Source: Zerene cesonia (Eukaryota; Arthropoda; Insecta; Lepidoptera; Pieridae). From it: 64,000 bases of DNA. Under the pieces are notes generated by a model, which saw only the letters and a list, made by a program, of their open reading frames with translations, had not been told where the DNA came from and ran no database searches. A program made the position numbers and the translations under genes. The stretch is taken from assembly GCF_012273895.1 (NCBI RefSeq), contig NC_052114.1, forward strand, positions 6,863,927-6,927,926, in the 5' to 3' direction. Positions within the stretch are counted from its first letter, which is position 1. Each line of letters begins with the position of its first letter. Shown here one piece after another: positions 38,204 through 50,850 of the stretch.

Positions 38204-41129
38204 CCCGAGTTAATAAAATGTTATCACGATTGAAAAAATGCAGAATATTTACGGTCCAGACTCCAGTGAACCTATAAAAAAACTTACTTTATACACAAGT
38301 TTTTAAATTATGAGTTAAATTTTCAAGACAATCCTAGAATTATGAGTTCAAAAAAGCATACACATGTACATTTACAAGCTCCACATTTGCAAATAAATAA
38401 TGATATAAATATGAGGTCAATACAAATTCTATTTTTCTTTAGTTTTGTGTAGTCTTATTTTCTCCTGCATTATAATAAAATTATGATCTTGATGTTTTCA
38501 CTCAATTGCTTAATTCAAATCAATGTTTGTAATTAACGAATTAAATTCAAAAAACACTGGACTCACTTATTAATTATATGTTACCGTTAATAATCGTATA
38601 AAATTCCCATAAAATACACATATAATAAGGCATTTTTTCATTATCATGGTATAGTAAAAAAATTAAAATGCATTTTAGAAATCAAAACAGTCTCATCTCG
38701 GTAACTTATTTATTGAAATTTATTGGTTTGGCTCACATTGCTTTACCAAATACAATATTTATGCAAGAAAAGTTCGTTGCACATCGATGTGCAAGTTGTT
38801 CTAAATTCTAAAACCAGTTTCATATAAACTTTTGTAGCCTCAAAACTGTGATCTTGCATATTCAAGGAGTTCTCAGTGCAGCAAAAGCAGCTGCGTTCGG
38901 TGCCACAACATTACGCAAGACGACGTGCAGCCAATGGCCCACTTTTCGATTACTAAACGGACAATAAAAATAGCTCTTTTTTTAAATTACCCCTTCACAT
39001 ATGCATAAACCTTCCCTGAGTATGTATATTAATCCAGGTGCATATGCAAAATGATAATCGGTTGTCATTTAGAGCGCGCTAGGTTGATGAGTGTCGCAAT
39101 GCACTCGCATTCTTATTACGTCATAACCCACTTACAGAACAACCACGGCAAATGATTTCACTTTATCATCAGTAATATATATAATATGTATGATAACTCA
39201 TGCAAAGTAAGCTAGAATATTTTATCATTGCGAGTATACTCGTATGGATACAACGCGGCGTTTTTGTGTGGTTCTAACTTTAAGAGTCTCCAGTAATTTA
39301 ATCATTTTTGAGAAACCCTTGGGTAAATGACCGTGTCAAAACCAGAATTTACGTAACTGCTTTATAAAATGGGAATACCTTGTAGCATATATAAATATGA
39401 ATCATTATATATACGTTAAAAATTAAAAAAAAATTAAGCGATAACGAGGGATTTCTATAAACAGTATCGGTATTTATCATTTTTGTTAATAACATAAAAG
39501 CTGTGCTATCTAATGATTCATATACAGATCATATATAATAACATAACAAAGGTGATATGAGTAGATAGCATGAAAGAAAAAGACGTGGTTACGTGCTGAC
39601 AAGCAAGACGTGAAAAAACGTACGCTCAAATAAATGAAGTATTCGATCGTCTGTAGCACGTATCTCAACTGTTTATCCGATAGCCGAGTTTCGAACACGA
39701 TAAGGACTTTTAAAATTATATCAAACTGTATGAAAGTACAGCAGTTGTATATTAACTGGGCTCGTAGGCTTATTAATACCATTATTTAAGACTACTTTTA
39801 CTTGTACGCTCATTAATATTATTATGGACAAATGCCAACACAATGCAAATATTATTATTAGGAACGTAACGTAAAATTTTGTATAGTGTATTTCAATCTT
39901 ATTTATATTAAATGTATTTTATATTTATTCATAGGAAAATTATTTCAAATTAATTTTGAAGAACTTCGATTATTTAAAATGATTTATGTGTATTTAGAAA
40001 CTTTGTCTCATATCATCACGTATAGTCTACATAAATATATACCTATTGCCTTATCATATGATCCTAGGATCTAGTAGCTATATGAAGTTGGTAGGTCAAT
40101 AGAGAATTTGAAGATGAAATATGTTGCCGACGACATTAGTTTGATAAGCACTACATCGATTAGATATATTAATATCTCCTTCATATTTTTGACGCTCGTT
40201 GAATGTGCAGGTGTTCCGATCATTCCTGTCTCAATATCTAACGTGGTAATTGATTATTTCAATAAAAAAACAAAAACAACATATATACTAGATATATACT
40301 ATATATACATATATACTACATTTAACAATATAAACCATACCAATTATAAGTAATATAGTAATAATTTTTTACAAATCTATATGATGAAGTTAAAGAAGGC
40401 ATCCTATATGTACTAAGTATCTCAGTAGTTTTACATATTTTTTTAAAAGCATAATTTTGAGGAACCATACAGATCATGAGATATCACTTATTGTGAATGT
40501 ATACTATTTATAGTCACTCATAATTGTACAGCATTGACCATCGAGATCATAGTTACTTGGGAAACAATGAGTAACGTCATCGTTTGTTATCAAGGCTCTT
40601 GTGCCGTACTAATTATATTTGTAAACTGCTACCAAGGAAGTTGTGATAGCTTGCAATGCTCAACATTGATCGGTTACTTGTATACTAGGAAAAATAAATT
40701 CTTGTAACGTATTTAAGTAGAAGAGGGTAGGTAATGACAATATCATTTTTAATATTTAACCCATTGCTTGCGTTTATAACCAACGTATTAAGATAAAACG
40801 TACAACAGAACATCAATTTGAAAAATCTATTAAAAACGGCCCTGACATCAATAATAATTATGAATGATTTACTTTTAAATCGATGAAATACCTCATTTCG
40901 TGGCCACTGGTCACTCCTACATAATTTTTAGCCATGAATCTTTTTACGTAGGCAAGTTATTTTTACTTTCCGGCAAGCGAGTCCAATATAAGGTCGTTTA
41001 ATAGTTCCTTAGTATACCTACCTACTATTATGATCCTGACCATAATTAAAAAAAAATAATTTATTTTTAAAGTAACCGTGTATGTACTCCAAAGGTATGG
41101 AATATTTATAAATAAATCATATCATTTTT

Positions 41130-41314
41130 CAATTTGATAAATCTAATTTATTAAATCATCGTGTCACAGTTTTCATTGCCATACTCCTCCGAAACGATGA
41201 TTCTGATGAATTTTTTTGTGCTTATCCGGTATCTATGAGAATCGGCCAACATCTATTTTTCATACCCCTAAATAATAAGAGTAAGGCAGAACAGCGTTTG
41301 CCGGGTGCAGCTAG
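41130..41314 (+). mobile_element. Helitron-type repeat ending gccgggtgcagctag
   Basis: Segments 'ccatactcctccgaaacg', 'gagaatcggccaacatctat', 'ttttcatacccctaaataat' and 'aaggcagaacagcgtttgcc' follow in the order of a common moth repeat, ending CTAG (41311-41314) before T. The 5' end is approximate. Confidence 0.6.
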
Positions 41315-41748
41315 TATCTCTATAATAACGTAGATATATAACATATAATAACGTAGTGAGTAGATTACCAAGAGACATTAGAGTTTTAAAAAGATAATTC
41401 ATTAAATTAAGGACTGACTATATTTGTTATATTTTATTACAATAATAATCGTAAACGAAAAAAAAAATAAACCTCAACGTGCGTTGAACTGTCAAACACA
41501 TATGTACTATGCTAAATACTTCCCTTCGAAACTTTGAGAAGGACGGTGGCTGACCGCAGTTAGTTCACTAACCTGAGCTTGCCCTTAAATTATGACCTCA
41601 AACAATATCGCATTAAATCTTAAAAATAAAATTATCGTCTTATAACTGACATTTCATTTTGTTTCCAGATAAAATCGACAACCTGGAAAATCAATAATAT
41701 ACGCCCGATAAAGTAAGAAAAATATTTTTATATTTTAACCACGTAACA

Positions 41749-41952
41749 TCCTACTAATACTCGTATATTAAATGCTAAAGTTTGAGGATGTGTGTATGTT
41801 TGTTACTCTTTCATGCAAAAACTACTGAACCGATTGCAATGAAATTTAGTACGTAGACAGCTGGAAAACTGGAATAACATAGAGGCAACTTTTTATCCCG
41901 ATATTCCTACGGGATACGGACTTATGCGGGTGAAACCGCGGAGCGCAGCTAG
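41749..41952 (+). mobile_element. Non-autonomous Helitron, 204 bp, TCCTACTAATA family
   Basis: It starts TCCTACTAATAC after A (41748) and ends gcgcagCTAG (41949-41952) before T. Same family as 2867-3052 and 62039-62238; the least decayed + strand copy here. Confidence 0.85.
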
Positions 41953-43134
41953 TCTTTGATATATCTTTAGAGATTTAGACATGACCCAGCTCCTTGCGTT
42001 GTACGGATGAGAATAAATAAAACTAGATTTGAATGTGATTTCTTTCTATTGTAAATAGTTAAATATATTTGGATAATATTGTGTGCGAAGATGTAACATA
42101 TTTTTCCGATTGTTTCGGCAACTCTATGAAATGGATAGACCGAAATTTAAGAGAACTTATAGAAATTAATAATATGTTACTGATATTATTACCAACTTTT
42201 TATGTAATTTATCCAAATAGGTGGGTATGTAGTCTATAAAAAAGTCAAAATTTTCTTAGGTATCACACTGCCGACCCGCATTTTAGAAATTAGTGTTGCC
42301 TGTAAAAATTTATATAAATATAGAAAAGTGTGGTGTAGGAGTCAATTAATTTAGAATATCTTCTAGCTTAATTAATTTGTTTATTATATTTTATTTTTCT
42401 TACATTTATTAAATAGGTATCTAGTCAATTACAAACTTAATTAAAAGTATGAAATGTTCTGTTTGAAATAAAATTGTTATGAAGTTCACTTCAATTTACG
42501 ATTTTTGTTTCAAATTGTATTTTTTATAAATTTTAAAATATATGATTTTAAGCGTTTAATATTTTTCTATTAATTGACGTTTTATTATCACATAACAACA
42601 GATTATCAACTGAGAAATCTATATTTAGAAAATTTATTTATTTAATAAAAATATTGTTTACGTTACATTATGCAGTTACTCATAATATCAATGTGTAAAA
42701 TCTATTTTTGAACAATCCTAATTCAGAACGCTGCATATTATCTTGTCTCTTACGCCATCTATTGCAGCTGTTTGTCACTTAATATAAAACAGTTGCGACT
42801 TGCCAGTTTGTGACTAACCTATTGAGTAAGAACATGTAAAAGGTAGATAGTGCTAAGTGATGTAAAATGTGTAATCTAGTCTACCAAATTTTATCTCGTT
42901 ATGAGTTTTCATAAATTAAAGTCATAATAAATGTCATTTATGGATAACTTTGATTCATAAGGAGCATTGAAACTATCTAGATAGTGTTGTATGTGTAATC
43001 ACTAATCTTGTGTCATTTATTATCAAGTGCTAAACGAGACATGTACTTTGCTGTTATCTCATCCTGCCTTGAAATGAATTAAATTTAAATTCACCAAGTA
43101 ATGGTAAAATTTTCGACTTTCAGAAATCGTCACA

Positions 43135-46100
43135 ATGGCACTAGTGCTACAATATATCAATGATATACACCATTATATGAATAAATATGGAGGTAAGATA
43201 AATGTAATAATTTTTTAGTTCATACTCCCTACTTACTAAACATAAAATTTAAAGTAATGAAAATTTAACCTGGTGTTGTTTATTATGGATTTTATCATCA
43301 TCATAATCATCAATGAATATACATAATACATAAAAATATGTATTGTTTACATTATAACAGATTTTATATTATTATTTTGAACATACATGAAAAATTTAAA
43401 TGAATATCTTTTCATGAAACCTTATATTTTTCAGATCCACGGACAAATCCATGGTTCCTGATGAGTTCACCGTTTCCTACATTAATAATATGTCTTAGTT
43501 ATGTTTATCTAGTCAAGGTAATTAAATTGAATATTTATGCATTATAAGAAAATGTGTCCACTCAAGACAAAATTTAGCATGGTAAAATAAGTTAATGCTG
43601 ATATGCACATAAATAATATAAAATAAAAATTTCAACATATAAGTTAATTTATTTACTCATAGACAAGCAGAATTTGATAATTTCACTTATTATCAAAGGA
43701 ATTTTATAGTTATATCGTCTACTGATGAAAAAAAATCCCTTTTTAACGCCATTATACTACTACTACTTGTACTTATTCATGAATTTTCTGTAATAATCCT
43801 TTAATGAATTTCAGGTTATAGGCCCAAGGTTTATGGAAAACAGAAAACCCTATGAATTACAAAATTTATTAATAATTTATAATTTCTCACAAGTTATATT
43901 CAGCATGTGGCTATTCTATGAGGTAAGAGAAACTGTTTTTCTACATTATTAAATACTTTAAGTTCACACCTAATTTATTTTTATGAAATACTTCATCAAA
44001 AGTTTACTAGGTCACTAGTTACTTTTCACACAACAGCAACCAACAACATAAAAAAATGTTATTTACTGGTTTCTTCATATAAAATACATTCAAGTATATT
44101 AATATATTGTATTATATCAAACATAAATTAATTTCTAAAATAGCACACAATCTTTCTTTAGTAAATATTGTGTACTGACCTAGTATTTTAATATGAAGAA
44201 TTATCTAAAAAAACTACTTCATATTTTTTGTGTGATCTTTGCTTTTCATTTGATAACAGTAGTTAGTCTAATTGATTAGAAAATTTATATTATATGATAT
44301 GAATGTTCTACTTTTCTAGGAATCCCTATATCTTTGTTTAATTTTTTCTATTGTTTTGATTAGCATTCACAAAGGTATGGAATATTTATGTTTTAAAACT
44401 AATGAGTTATAGGCTAGTTATTTTTAATGATAGCTTTGATGCAATATTTGTAGGTATTATTAAAGTTACATTTGAATCTACACACTTGTTATTCTGCTAG
44501 TATAGCTAAAAAAAAAGTTGTTTTTATTATATTATAAACTACACAACATTTCCTTAATTTGTGCATTTTCCTCCATAATTATAGGCATGAACATGAAAAA
44601 CTACTAAGAACATGTTTGGTTAAATAATTTTATTGCAATAAACCTTGAACTGATTAACATTTTAATTTTGACAAACAATAAAAAGTGTACATTAAAATTT
44701 TATTCAAAATGATGCATTAATTTTTGAGCCTTCCATCATCTTAATATATAAAAATCCAGTGTCATGATGTATGTTCCCAATGAACTCTTCACCAACTCAA
44801 CCGATTTTGATGAAATTTGGCATTTCATGTGTTATTTGGTCTAACTAAAGATATAGGATAGTTTTTATTTCGATTAATAATCCCAACAATTTACAATCTT
44901 AATATTTTAAATTATTACTCAGCCACAGCAACGCGTGGCCGGGTATGCTTGTATAATATGAATAATATTGTATGTACCGATCACTACATTTTCTACCTTG
45001 AAGCTATAAAAATTAAACCAGTTTCCTTAAATCACTAATTGCTATTGAAATATTTTGGTTTTATTAACTACCTGTGCATGTTGCACCTTTTAGTTTATAT
45101 TCACATCTTTTGTAGAAAACTTATTATTAATGTCTACAGACTATTAGTACGCTTCAAATATCCTTTTGTTTATTTTTATTACTAATATTTTTTACAGTAA
45201 GTTTTATTTAGGGCTAGGTTAGTTCATAGTAAATATAAGTTCTTTATCAAAATTTAAAATAATGTGCCCAGAGCTTGATGGGAGGTTGGCTGAATCATTA
45301 CAGCTTTCGATGCCAGCCAGTGGACTACACTGACAATCCTATAGCCAATAGAGTAAGTTCAGAGAAGACCGCCGTTTGCCTGCATTGCCAACAATATAAA
45401 CTAACATCACTGTAAATATACATTGATCATTTCAGGACCTGTAAATATGATAGCAGTGATTGGTATATGTGCAACGATGATATATATTTTAGTTACTATT
45501 GTACAGACTTCAATCTATATTACTTATTACCTAATTTATAATATTTAATACTAACAACGAGGGTCAATGTAGTCGGTTGTTACACGGAGTTTTTCGCTTA
45601 TCATATCTTTGACCCATTTAGTGGTTGATTTATGATAAGATATTTTAAAGAAATTTTATCACAGATAGAGTTTTACACTTTTACAACGATCATGTGAAAT
45701 GAATTGTATTATGTATTCGTTTTTGTATGTAGAATTATTTTTCGTATAAAAATACACTTGAATGTATTGACGTTACTGAAATGTTTATAAATTCAACCGA
45801 CCTGCATGGACTCTGAAAAATGTATAAATATTACCTGTATTATATATGGATGTTAGGAACTGACAAATACACCAGATATGGCAGCTGGTGATTAACCGGT
45901 CGTAGCGCCGTACGCGGTGCGACCACATGCTATGCAAAAACAAATAACACAGGGTCAGGTGTCGGCATATTGTTTCAGATCGGGGCCGCGGGCTGGTTCA
46001 CAGGCAGGTATAACTTTCACTGTCAGCCGGTCGACCACTCCAAACATCCACAAACAATGAGGGTGAATTATTAATTCTACCGTATTTTCACTATCCAATG

Positions 46101-49100
46101 AATTAATACCACCCATAGAATCCTTGATGTTCACACCCGAATGTTCCATCTTAGTTCGCTTGTAAAATTGAACTTGATCACAGTGTCTAACACAAAAAAG
46201 ACGACATATATTAGTCAACTCCACCACCACCCGTTTGGCTACGACGTATTTAGTGCAGCCTCTCGAAATTTGTGTCTAAATTATCACTTATCGCTGTACT
46301 ATGAATGTTCTAACTGTCATTATTATAATTAATGCATTGCGTATATATAATAATCACTGCACGATTTCATATCCATTAAGATAAGCTTCATACTTTCAAC
46401 GCGGTGGTAGCCAATACATGAATATTTAGATAAGCTTAATTAATTAAAAATCATGCCAGCTATTTTACATGTGATTATTGAGCTATAATTGCCTTGGGAC
46501 AAGGTGATGTGTATGGGTCATAATTTTTTTATTATAAAAATTTTCATAAAAGATTTAAAAAGATATGTCTATATATCAATGTTAAACTGAAAAAAATTAT
46601 TATTCAAATGTAATTTGTATCAATTAGCCTTTTAATTAATATGAAAGAATTATTCATTAGTTTTTAAATTTCCTTTGTATGATTTGAATTCAGTGATGCC
46701 AACTCCTACAGAATGCATCCCATAGAATCATCTTCAATTTTCACTAAAGATAATTTAAAATATAAATTGTGTATAAGATATAAAATTTGGGGTGTTTTTA
46801 ATATTAAAGTAAAGTTAAATATATTAAGTTGTTGTTTGTTCTTTGTTAACTTTTCTTGGCATATGTTTGTTTTTTTCGTAATGTCTCTAGAGGCACTATA
46901 AACTAAAATTTATCGATTTATATATACCTCCCTAAAAGTTCCCTAAATTAACGTAATCTTTAAATCTTATCTTCATCCCTCCCTAAATTAAGGAAGAAAA
47001 CTCTTATGTTGGCATCACTTATTGTTTACATTCAATTACCTTATTGATTTTTAATGTAGCAGTTATTTGCATTTTTAACAAACAGCAGAATACAATGGTA
47101 TTCTTAAATAAAAACAAAATTATGTCAAATATTCTAAAAATGTAATAAAATTTCAGATGGTTCACGCATGTTGGTGGTACTACTTTTCAAAATTCACAGA
47201 GTTCTTTGATACGGTACGTATTTAATAATCTGTAATAGAAATTTTATCATCTTGCAATATCGCTCACGTTAATATTGTACGTAAAGCCATATCTATAAAA
47301 TTTTATCATACAATAAAATTGTTTTAATAACCAATCAAAATAACAATACATCACGAAAAATTTTTCAAGGTGTTATAATTAATATACAATTGGAATGTTA
47401 AATTGATAAAATTTATTAATACAAAGTTTTACACATTTATATTTATTATATTACCTGTTCTGCATTACTTCCTTGTTTTTGTTTGTTTATTTCTCTGAAT
47501 ACCAATTAAAACTGATTTTAATTTCAATAATTTTTGCAATTCATATATCCTTTTATAATTTGATTTCATCTTATTTCCTGGTTTACGATGCTTTTGGTAT
47601 GCCAATAAAATAATATGTAATAAAAATTATGCCTTCTATTATATATATTTCAATTTTAAAAAGAAGAATAGTGTGTAAAAAATTGATCCTTTATCTGCAC
47701 GATGCCTCCTAGCTGTGTCGTGTCTGTGAAAGGGGTAATGGCAGTCAGTGACTTCAATCGCGGTAACTTCAATCACTCGAAACTAAAGAAGCGCTAGCGC
47801 CATAAATTCTGCAAAACCCAGATCCCTGCATGACCACAACACCTCACACAAACGTCCTAAACTTACGCCTAAGCGCTTGGAAAGTGTAATACGCCATTTT
47901 CGTGTAATTTTTAGAGTGCAAAAAACAAGTTGTTATCCTTAGAATTTGTGGCATCCACATACAGCGTTGTTTATAGTTAGTACGTTAATGCGTTCACACG
48001 ATTGATTTCATCGTAACTGTATTGTTTTTTTCCTTGATGTCGAAAACACGACCAAATGCAAATGATTGTTTGACACACTTCAAAGCAGAAGTTCTTATGA
48101 ATGGAGGTTACGGTATTAACTTCCAAAACCATTTCTACTAGTTATATACTTTTTCACACAACATATTTTTTTTTAACAAAGCCTTAAAAGAAGCAATGAG
48201 AGAAATAGAAATAATAAAAAAGAGAAAACAAAGTCGGAAAAATACCAAACTAATACTAAAGTAAGAAGCCAAAGAAGGCAAAGGAGAGAAAGGCAAAATA
48301 CAAAGCTAGGCTGTGAAAAACAAGGCTAAGAGGCGTGTTTTACGACACATACAACCAACTGAGATTCAGATTCCAATCTACCTAACATTTGCCAATTTGA
48401 TGAGATGGAAAATGTTGCTGGTTTTGGTACCATCTTTGTTTATTACGAATTCGTCCAACGGATGCATATCAAATGGGCTGTGGGCACACCCAGACAGAAT
48501 CCAATGTGATTCAGTAAAAGGTTTCGTTTATGACAACAGCTGCTAATACCCGACTGTTACTCGACTATAATTATTACCAGTACATGACTACAATTACCCG
48601 CATGCGCTGGCAAGGCCACAGCAATTTTTTTTATTTATTTTACAAATTAAAAAAATACGTTACCGATACTTATTAAGCTTCTCAGACTGATAGTTGATTA
48701 AGGAAATTACTTAAAAATACTAACTTAAACTGTTCATAAAAAACTTGTATTTCAGAAAAAATATTGCTCAAGTGACTGCCATTACCCCCTTTCTCCCCTA
48801 CATAATATTATGATGCTTAATTTTATACAACTGGTCTTTATCCAAATTAGTTCCAGTTATAGACATTGTTCAAACAAAGATGTCTGAATTGAAAAAGAAA
48901 ATTAATTCGGTTGCCTGAAGTTGACGGGCATACCTTTTTTTTAATATACATATTTCCCTGTATAAATTGCTGTTCTTATAACATTTCAGATCTTCTTTGT
49001 TCTGAGAAAGAAATTCGATCATGTATCTACCCTTCACGTGATTCACCACGGCGTGATGCCGATGTCGGTGTGGTTCGGCGTAAAGTTCACTCCGGGAGGT

Positions 49101-50850
49101 CACTCCACATTCTTTGGTCTATTGAACACCTTTGTGCACATCATTATGTACACGTACTATATGATGGCGGCCATGGGACCGCACATGAAGAAGTACTTGT
49201 GGTGGAAGAAGTATTTAACAACTCTACAAATGGTAAGCATGTCTTAAATTTATTTTCCGTTATAAACGAGAAAATATTATCATAAAATCAGTCCAAATAA
49301 GTAAAACAAGCTTAAATCATTGTTCCTTGTTTGCCCAAATTTTGTGGAATGAATTCGGATAACGCTTTGCGTGTTGACAGTGAATTATTGAATAATTAGA
49401 CTTTGAGGATATTCCAATTAATGATTTAGATGTCCGGTCCTTTCATTAATGAAACTAAAATGCAAATTTACTAGATAAAATAACCGAACATGTACTTAGT
49501 CTGGCCATAAATACTGTTACACTTAATTATAAAAAAATATTACATTTGAATTTCGAATCTGTCATNNNNNNNNNNNNNNNNNNNNNNNNNNNNNNNNNNN
49601 NNNNNNNNNNNNNNNNNNNNNNNNNNNNNNNNNNNNNNNNNNNNNNNNNNNNNNNNNNNNNNNNNNNNNNNNNNNNNNNNNNNNNNNNNNNNNNNNNNNN
49701 NNNNNNNNNNNNNNNNNNNNNNNNNNNNNNNNNNNNNNNNNNNNNNNNNNNNNNNNNNNNNNNNNNNNNNNNNNNNNNNNNNNNNNNNNNNNNNNNNNNN
49801 NNNNNNNNNNNNNNNNNNNNNNNNNNNNNNNNNNNNNNNNNNNNNNNNNNNNNNNNNNNNNNNNNNNNNNNNNNNNNNNNNNNNNNNNNNNNNNNNNNNN
49901 NNNNNNNNNNNNNNNNNNNNNNNNNNNNNNNNNNNNNNNNNNNNNNNNNNNNNNNNNNNNNNNNNNNNNNNNNNNNNNNNNNNNNNNNNNNNNNNNNNNN
50001 NNNNNNNNNNNNNNNNNNNNNNNNNNNNNNNNNNNNNNNNNNNNNNNNNNNNNNNNNNNNNNNNNNNNNNNNNNNNNNNNNNNNNNNNNNNNNNNNNNNN
50101 NNNNNNNNNNNNNNNNNNNNNNNNNNNNNNNNNNNNNNNNNNNNNNNNNNNNNNNNNNNNNNNNNNNNNNNNNNNNNNNNNNNNNNNNNNNNNNNNNNNN
50201 NNNNNNNNNNNNNNNNNNNNNNNNNNNNNNNNNNNNNNNNNNNNNNNNNNNNNNNNNNNNNNNNNNNNNNNNNNNNNNNNNNNNNNNNNNNNNNNNNNNN
50301 NNNNNNNNNNNNNNNNNNNNNNNNNNNNNNNNNNNNNNNNNNNNNNNNNNNNNNNNNNNNNNNNNNNNNNNNNNNNNNNNNNNNNNNNNNNNNNNNNNNN
50401 NNNNNNNNNNNNNNNNNNNNNNNNNNNNNNNNNNNNNNNNNNNNNNNNNNNNNNNNNNNNNNNNNNNNNNNNNNNNNNNNNNNNNNNNNNNNNNNNNNNN
50501 NNNNNNNNNNNNNNNNNNNNNNNNNNNNNNNNNNNNNNNNNNNNNNNNNNNNNNNNNNNNNNNNNTTTTTTATTTGATGTTTAACATGTCTATCATTTTG
50601 ATACGTTATTGAAAAGTAATAGGAGTCCAGGTCAAAGTGTGTTTGTATATTAAAATGGTGTAAACATAAATAATGTATTATTATTGTGCATCAGGTCCGC
50701 GCGCGATCCCCGGCGCCCGCGCCGGTGACGACGGACATCAGCGACGCGAAGGAGGTCGCGTACAAGAACGGCGCGCTGAAGAACGGCTACAGCAACGGGC
50801 ACACGAACGGGCTCGTGCGGGCGCGCACCGTGCTGCCGGCGGGCAACTGA
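43135..50850 (+). CDS. ELOVL: Very-long-chain fatty acid elongase (ELOVL family, ELOVL1/7-like), one exon missing in a gap
   Basis: ELOVL enzymes are multi-pass ER membrane condensing enzymes that add two carbons from malonyl-CoA to fatty acyl-CoA. Coding exons: 43135-43192, 43435-43517, 43815-43922, 45272-45352, 47157-47213, 48990-49232 and 50695-50850; all visible joins have GT/AG borders and matching phase. The first six give 210 residues. Family motifs are clear: KFTEFFDT at about 122-129, the catalytic histidine box HVIHH at 145-149, and NTFVHIIMYTYY at 175-186. The exon carrying the last membrane segments must lie in the N gap 49566-50565. The final exon encodes 51 residues ending RTVLPAGN, with no dilysine ER signal, and is very GC-rich. 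The ATG sits 11 bases inside its exon. The ELOVL1/7-like assignment follows overall resemblance to insect enzymes of this group; substrate chain length is not predictable here. Confidence 0.9.
44739..44951 (+). mobile_element. Non-autonomous Helitron, 213 bp, inside ELOVL intron 3
   Basis: It starts TCTTAATATATAAAA after A and ends gggtatgCTTG before T. It is the same-length partner of the - strand copy at 9916-10128 and sits in the intron between the exons ending 43922 and starting 45272. Confidence 0.85.
45955..46174 (-). CDS. Possible small antisense ORF in ELOVL intron 4, unrecognised
   Basis: An open - strand frame ends at TGA 45957-45955. From the ATG inside 'aagatgg' (about 46150) it would give some 64 residues beginning MEHSGVNIKDSMGG and including HPHCLWMFGVVDRLTVKVIP. 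The region is GC-richer than the surrounding intron and contains the near-palindromic ggtcgtagcgccgtacgcgg block at about 45898. I recognise no family. It may be a nested gene, an exon of one, a transposon scrap, or chance. Confidence 0.22.
47728..48793. mobile_element. Candidate terminal-inverted-repeat element of about 1.07 kb in ELOVL intron 5
   Basis: gaaaggggtaatggcagtca at 47728-47747 recurs inverted, with one extra C, at 48773-48793. Two such 20-base matches about 1 kb apart in opposite orientation suggest the ends of a DNA transposon or MITE. The inside holds an open frame at 48313-48546 with a hydrophobic stretch (MLLVLVPSLFITNSSNG) but no transposase signature. Target-site duplications could not be identified. 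Confidence 0.45.
49566..50565. other. Assembly gap of exactly 1000 N inside ELOVL
   Basis: It lies between the exon ending 49232 and the exon starting 50695. The elongase reading frame requires at least one further exon here, coding for the last membrane spans. Confidence 0.98.

Larger units (their letters stand above)
30371..43123 (+). other. Long first intron of ELOVL (inferred), mostly non-coding
   Basis: If the leader exon call is right, this 12.75-kb stretch is intron 1. It contains repeat fragments, several snap-back hairpins, a GC-rich island at 34315-34610, a smaller GC-rich patch at 38880-38960 that includes a CCAAT motif, and Helitrons near its 3' end. Large first introns often hold enhancers, but no specific element can be proven from sequence alone. 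A TATAAAA at 42783 precedes no convincing exon. Confidence 0.4.

Noticed and set aside
42783..42831. TATAAAA followed by a gtaaga donor, as a second ELOVL promoter with a mini exon
   Set aside because: The implied exon would be only about a dozen bases; too weak without transcript data.
48911..49285. Frames overlapping ELOVL exon 6 in other phases
   Set aside because: The phase-0 frame from 48990 gives the HVIHH box; the others are shadows.
49546..50577. Open frame across the second N run
   Set aside because: Made of N; the surrounding gene has a different exon structure.
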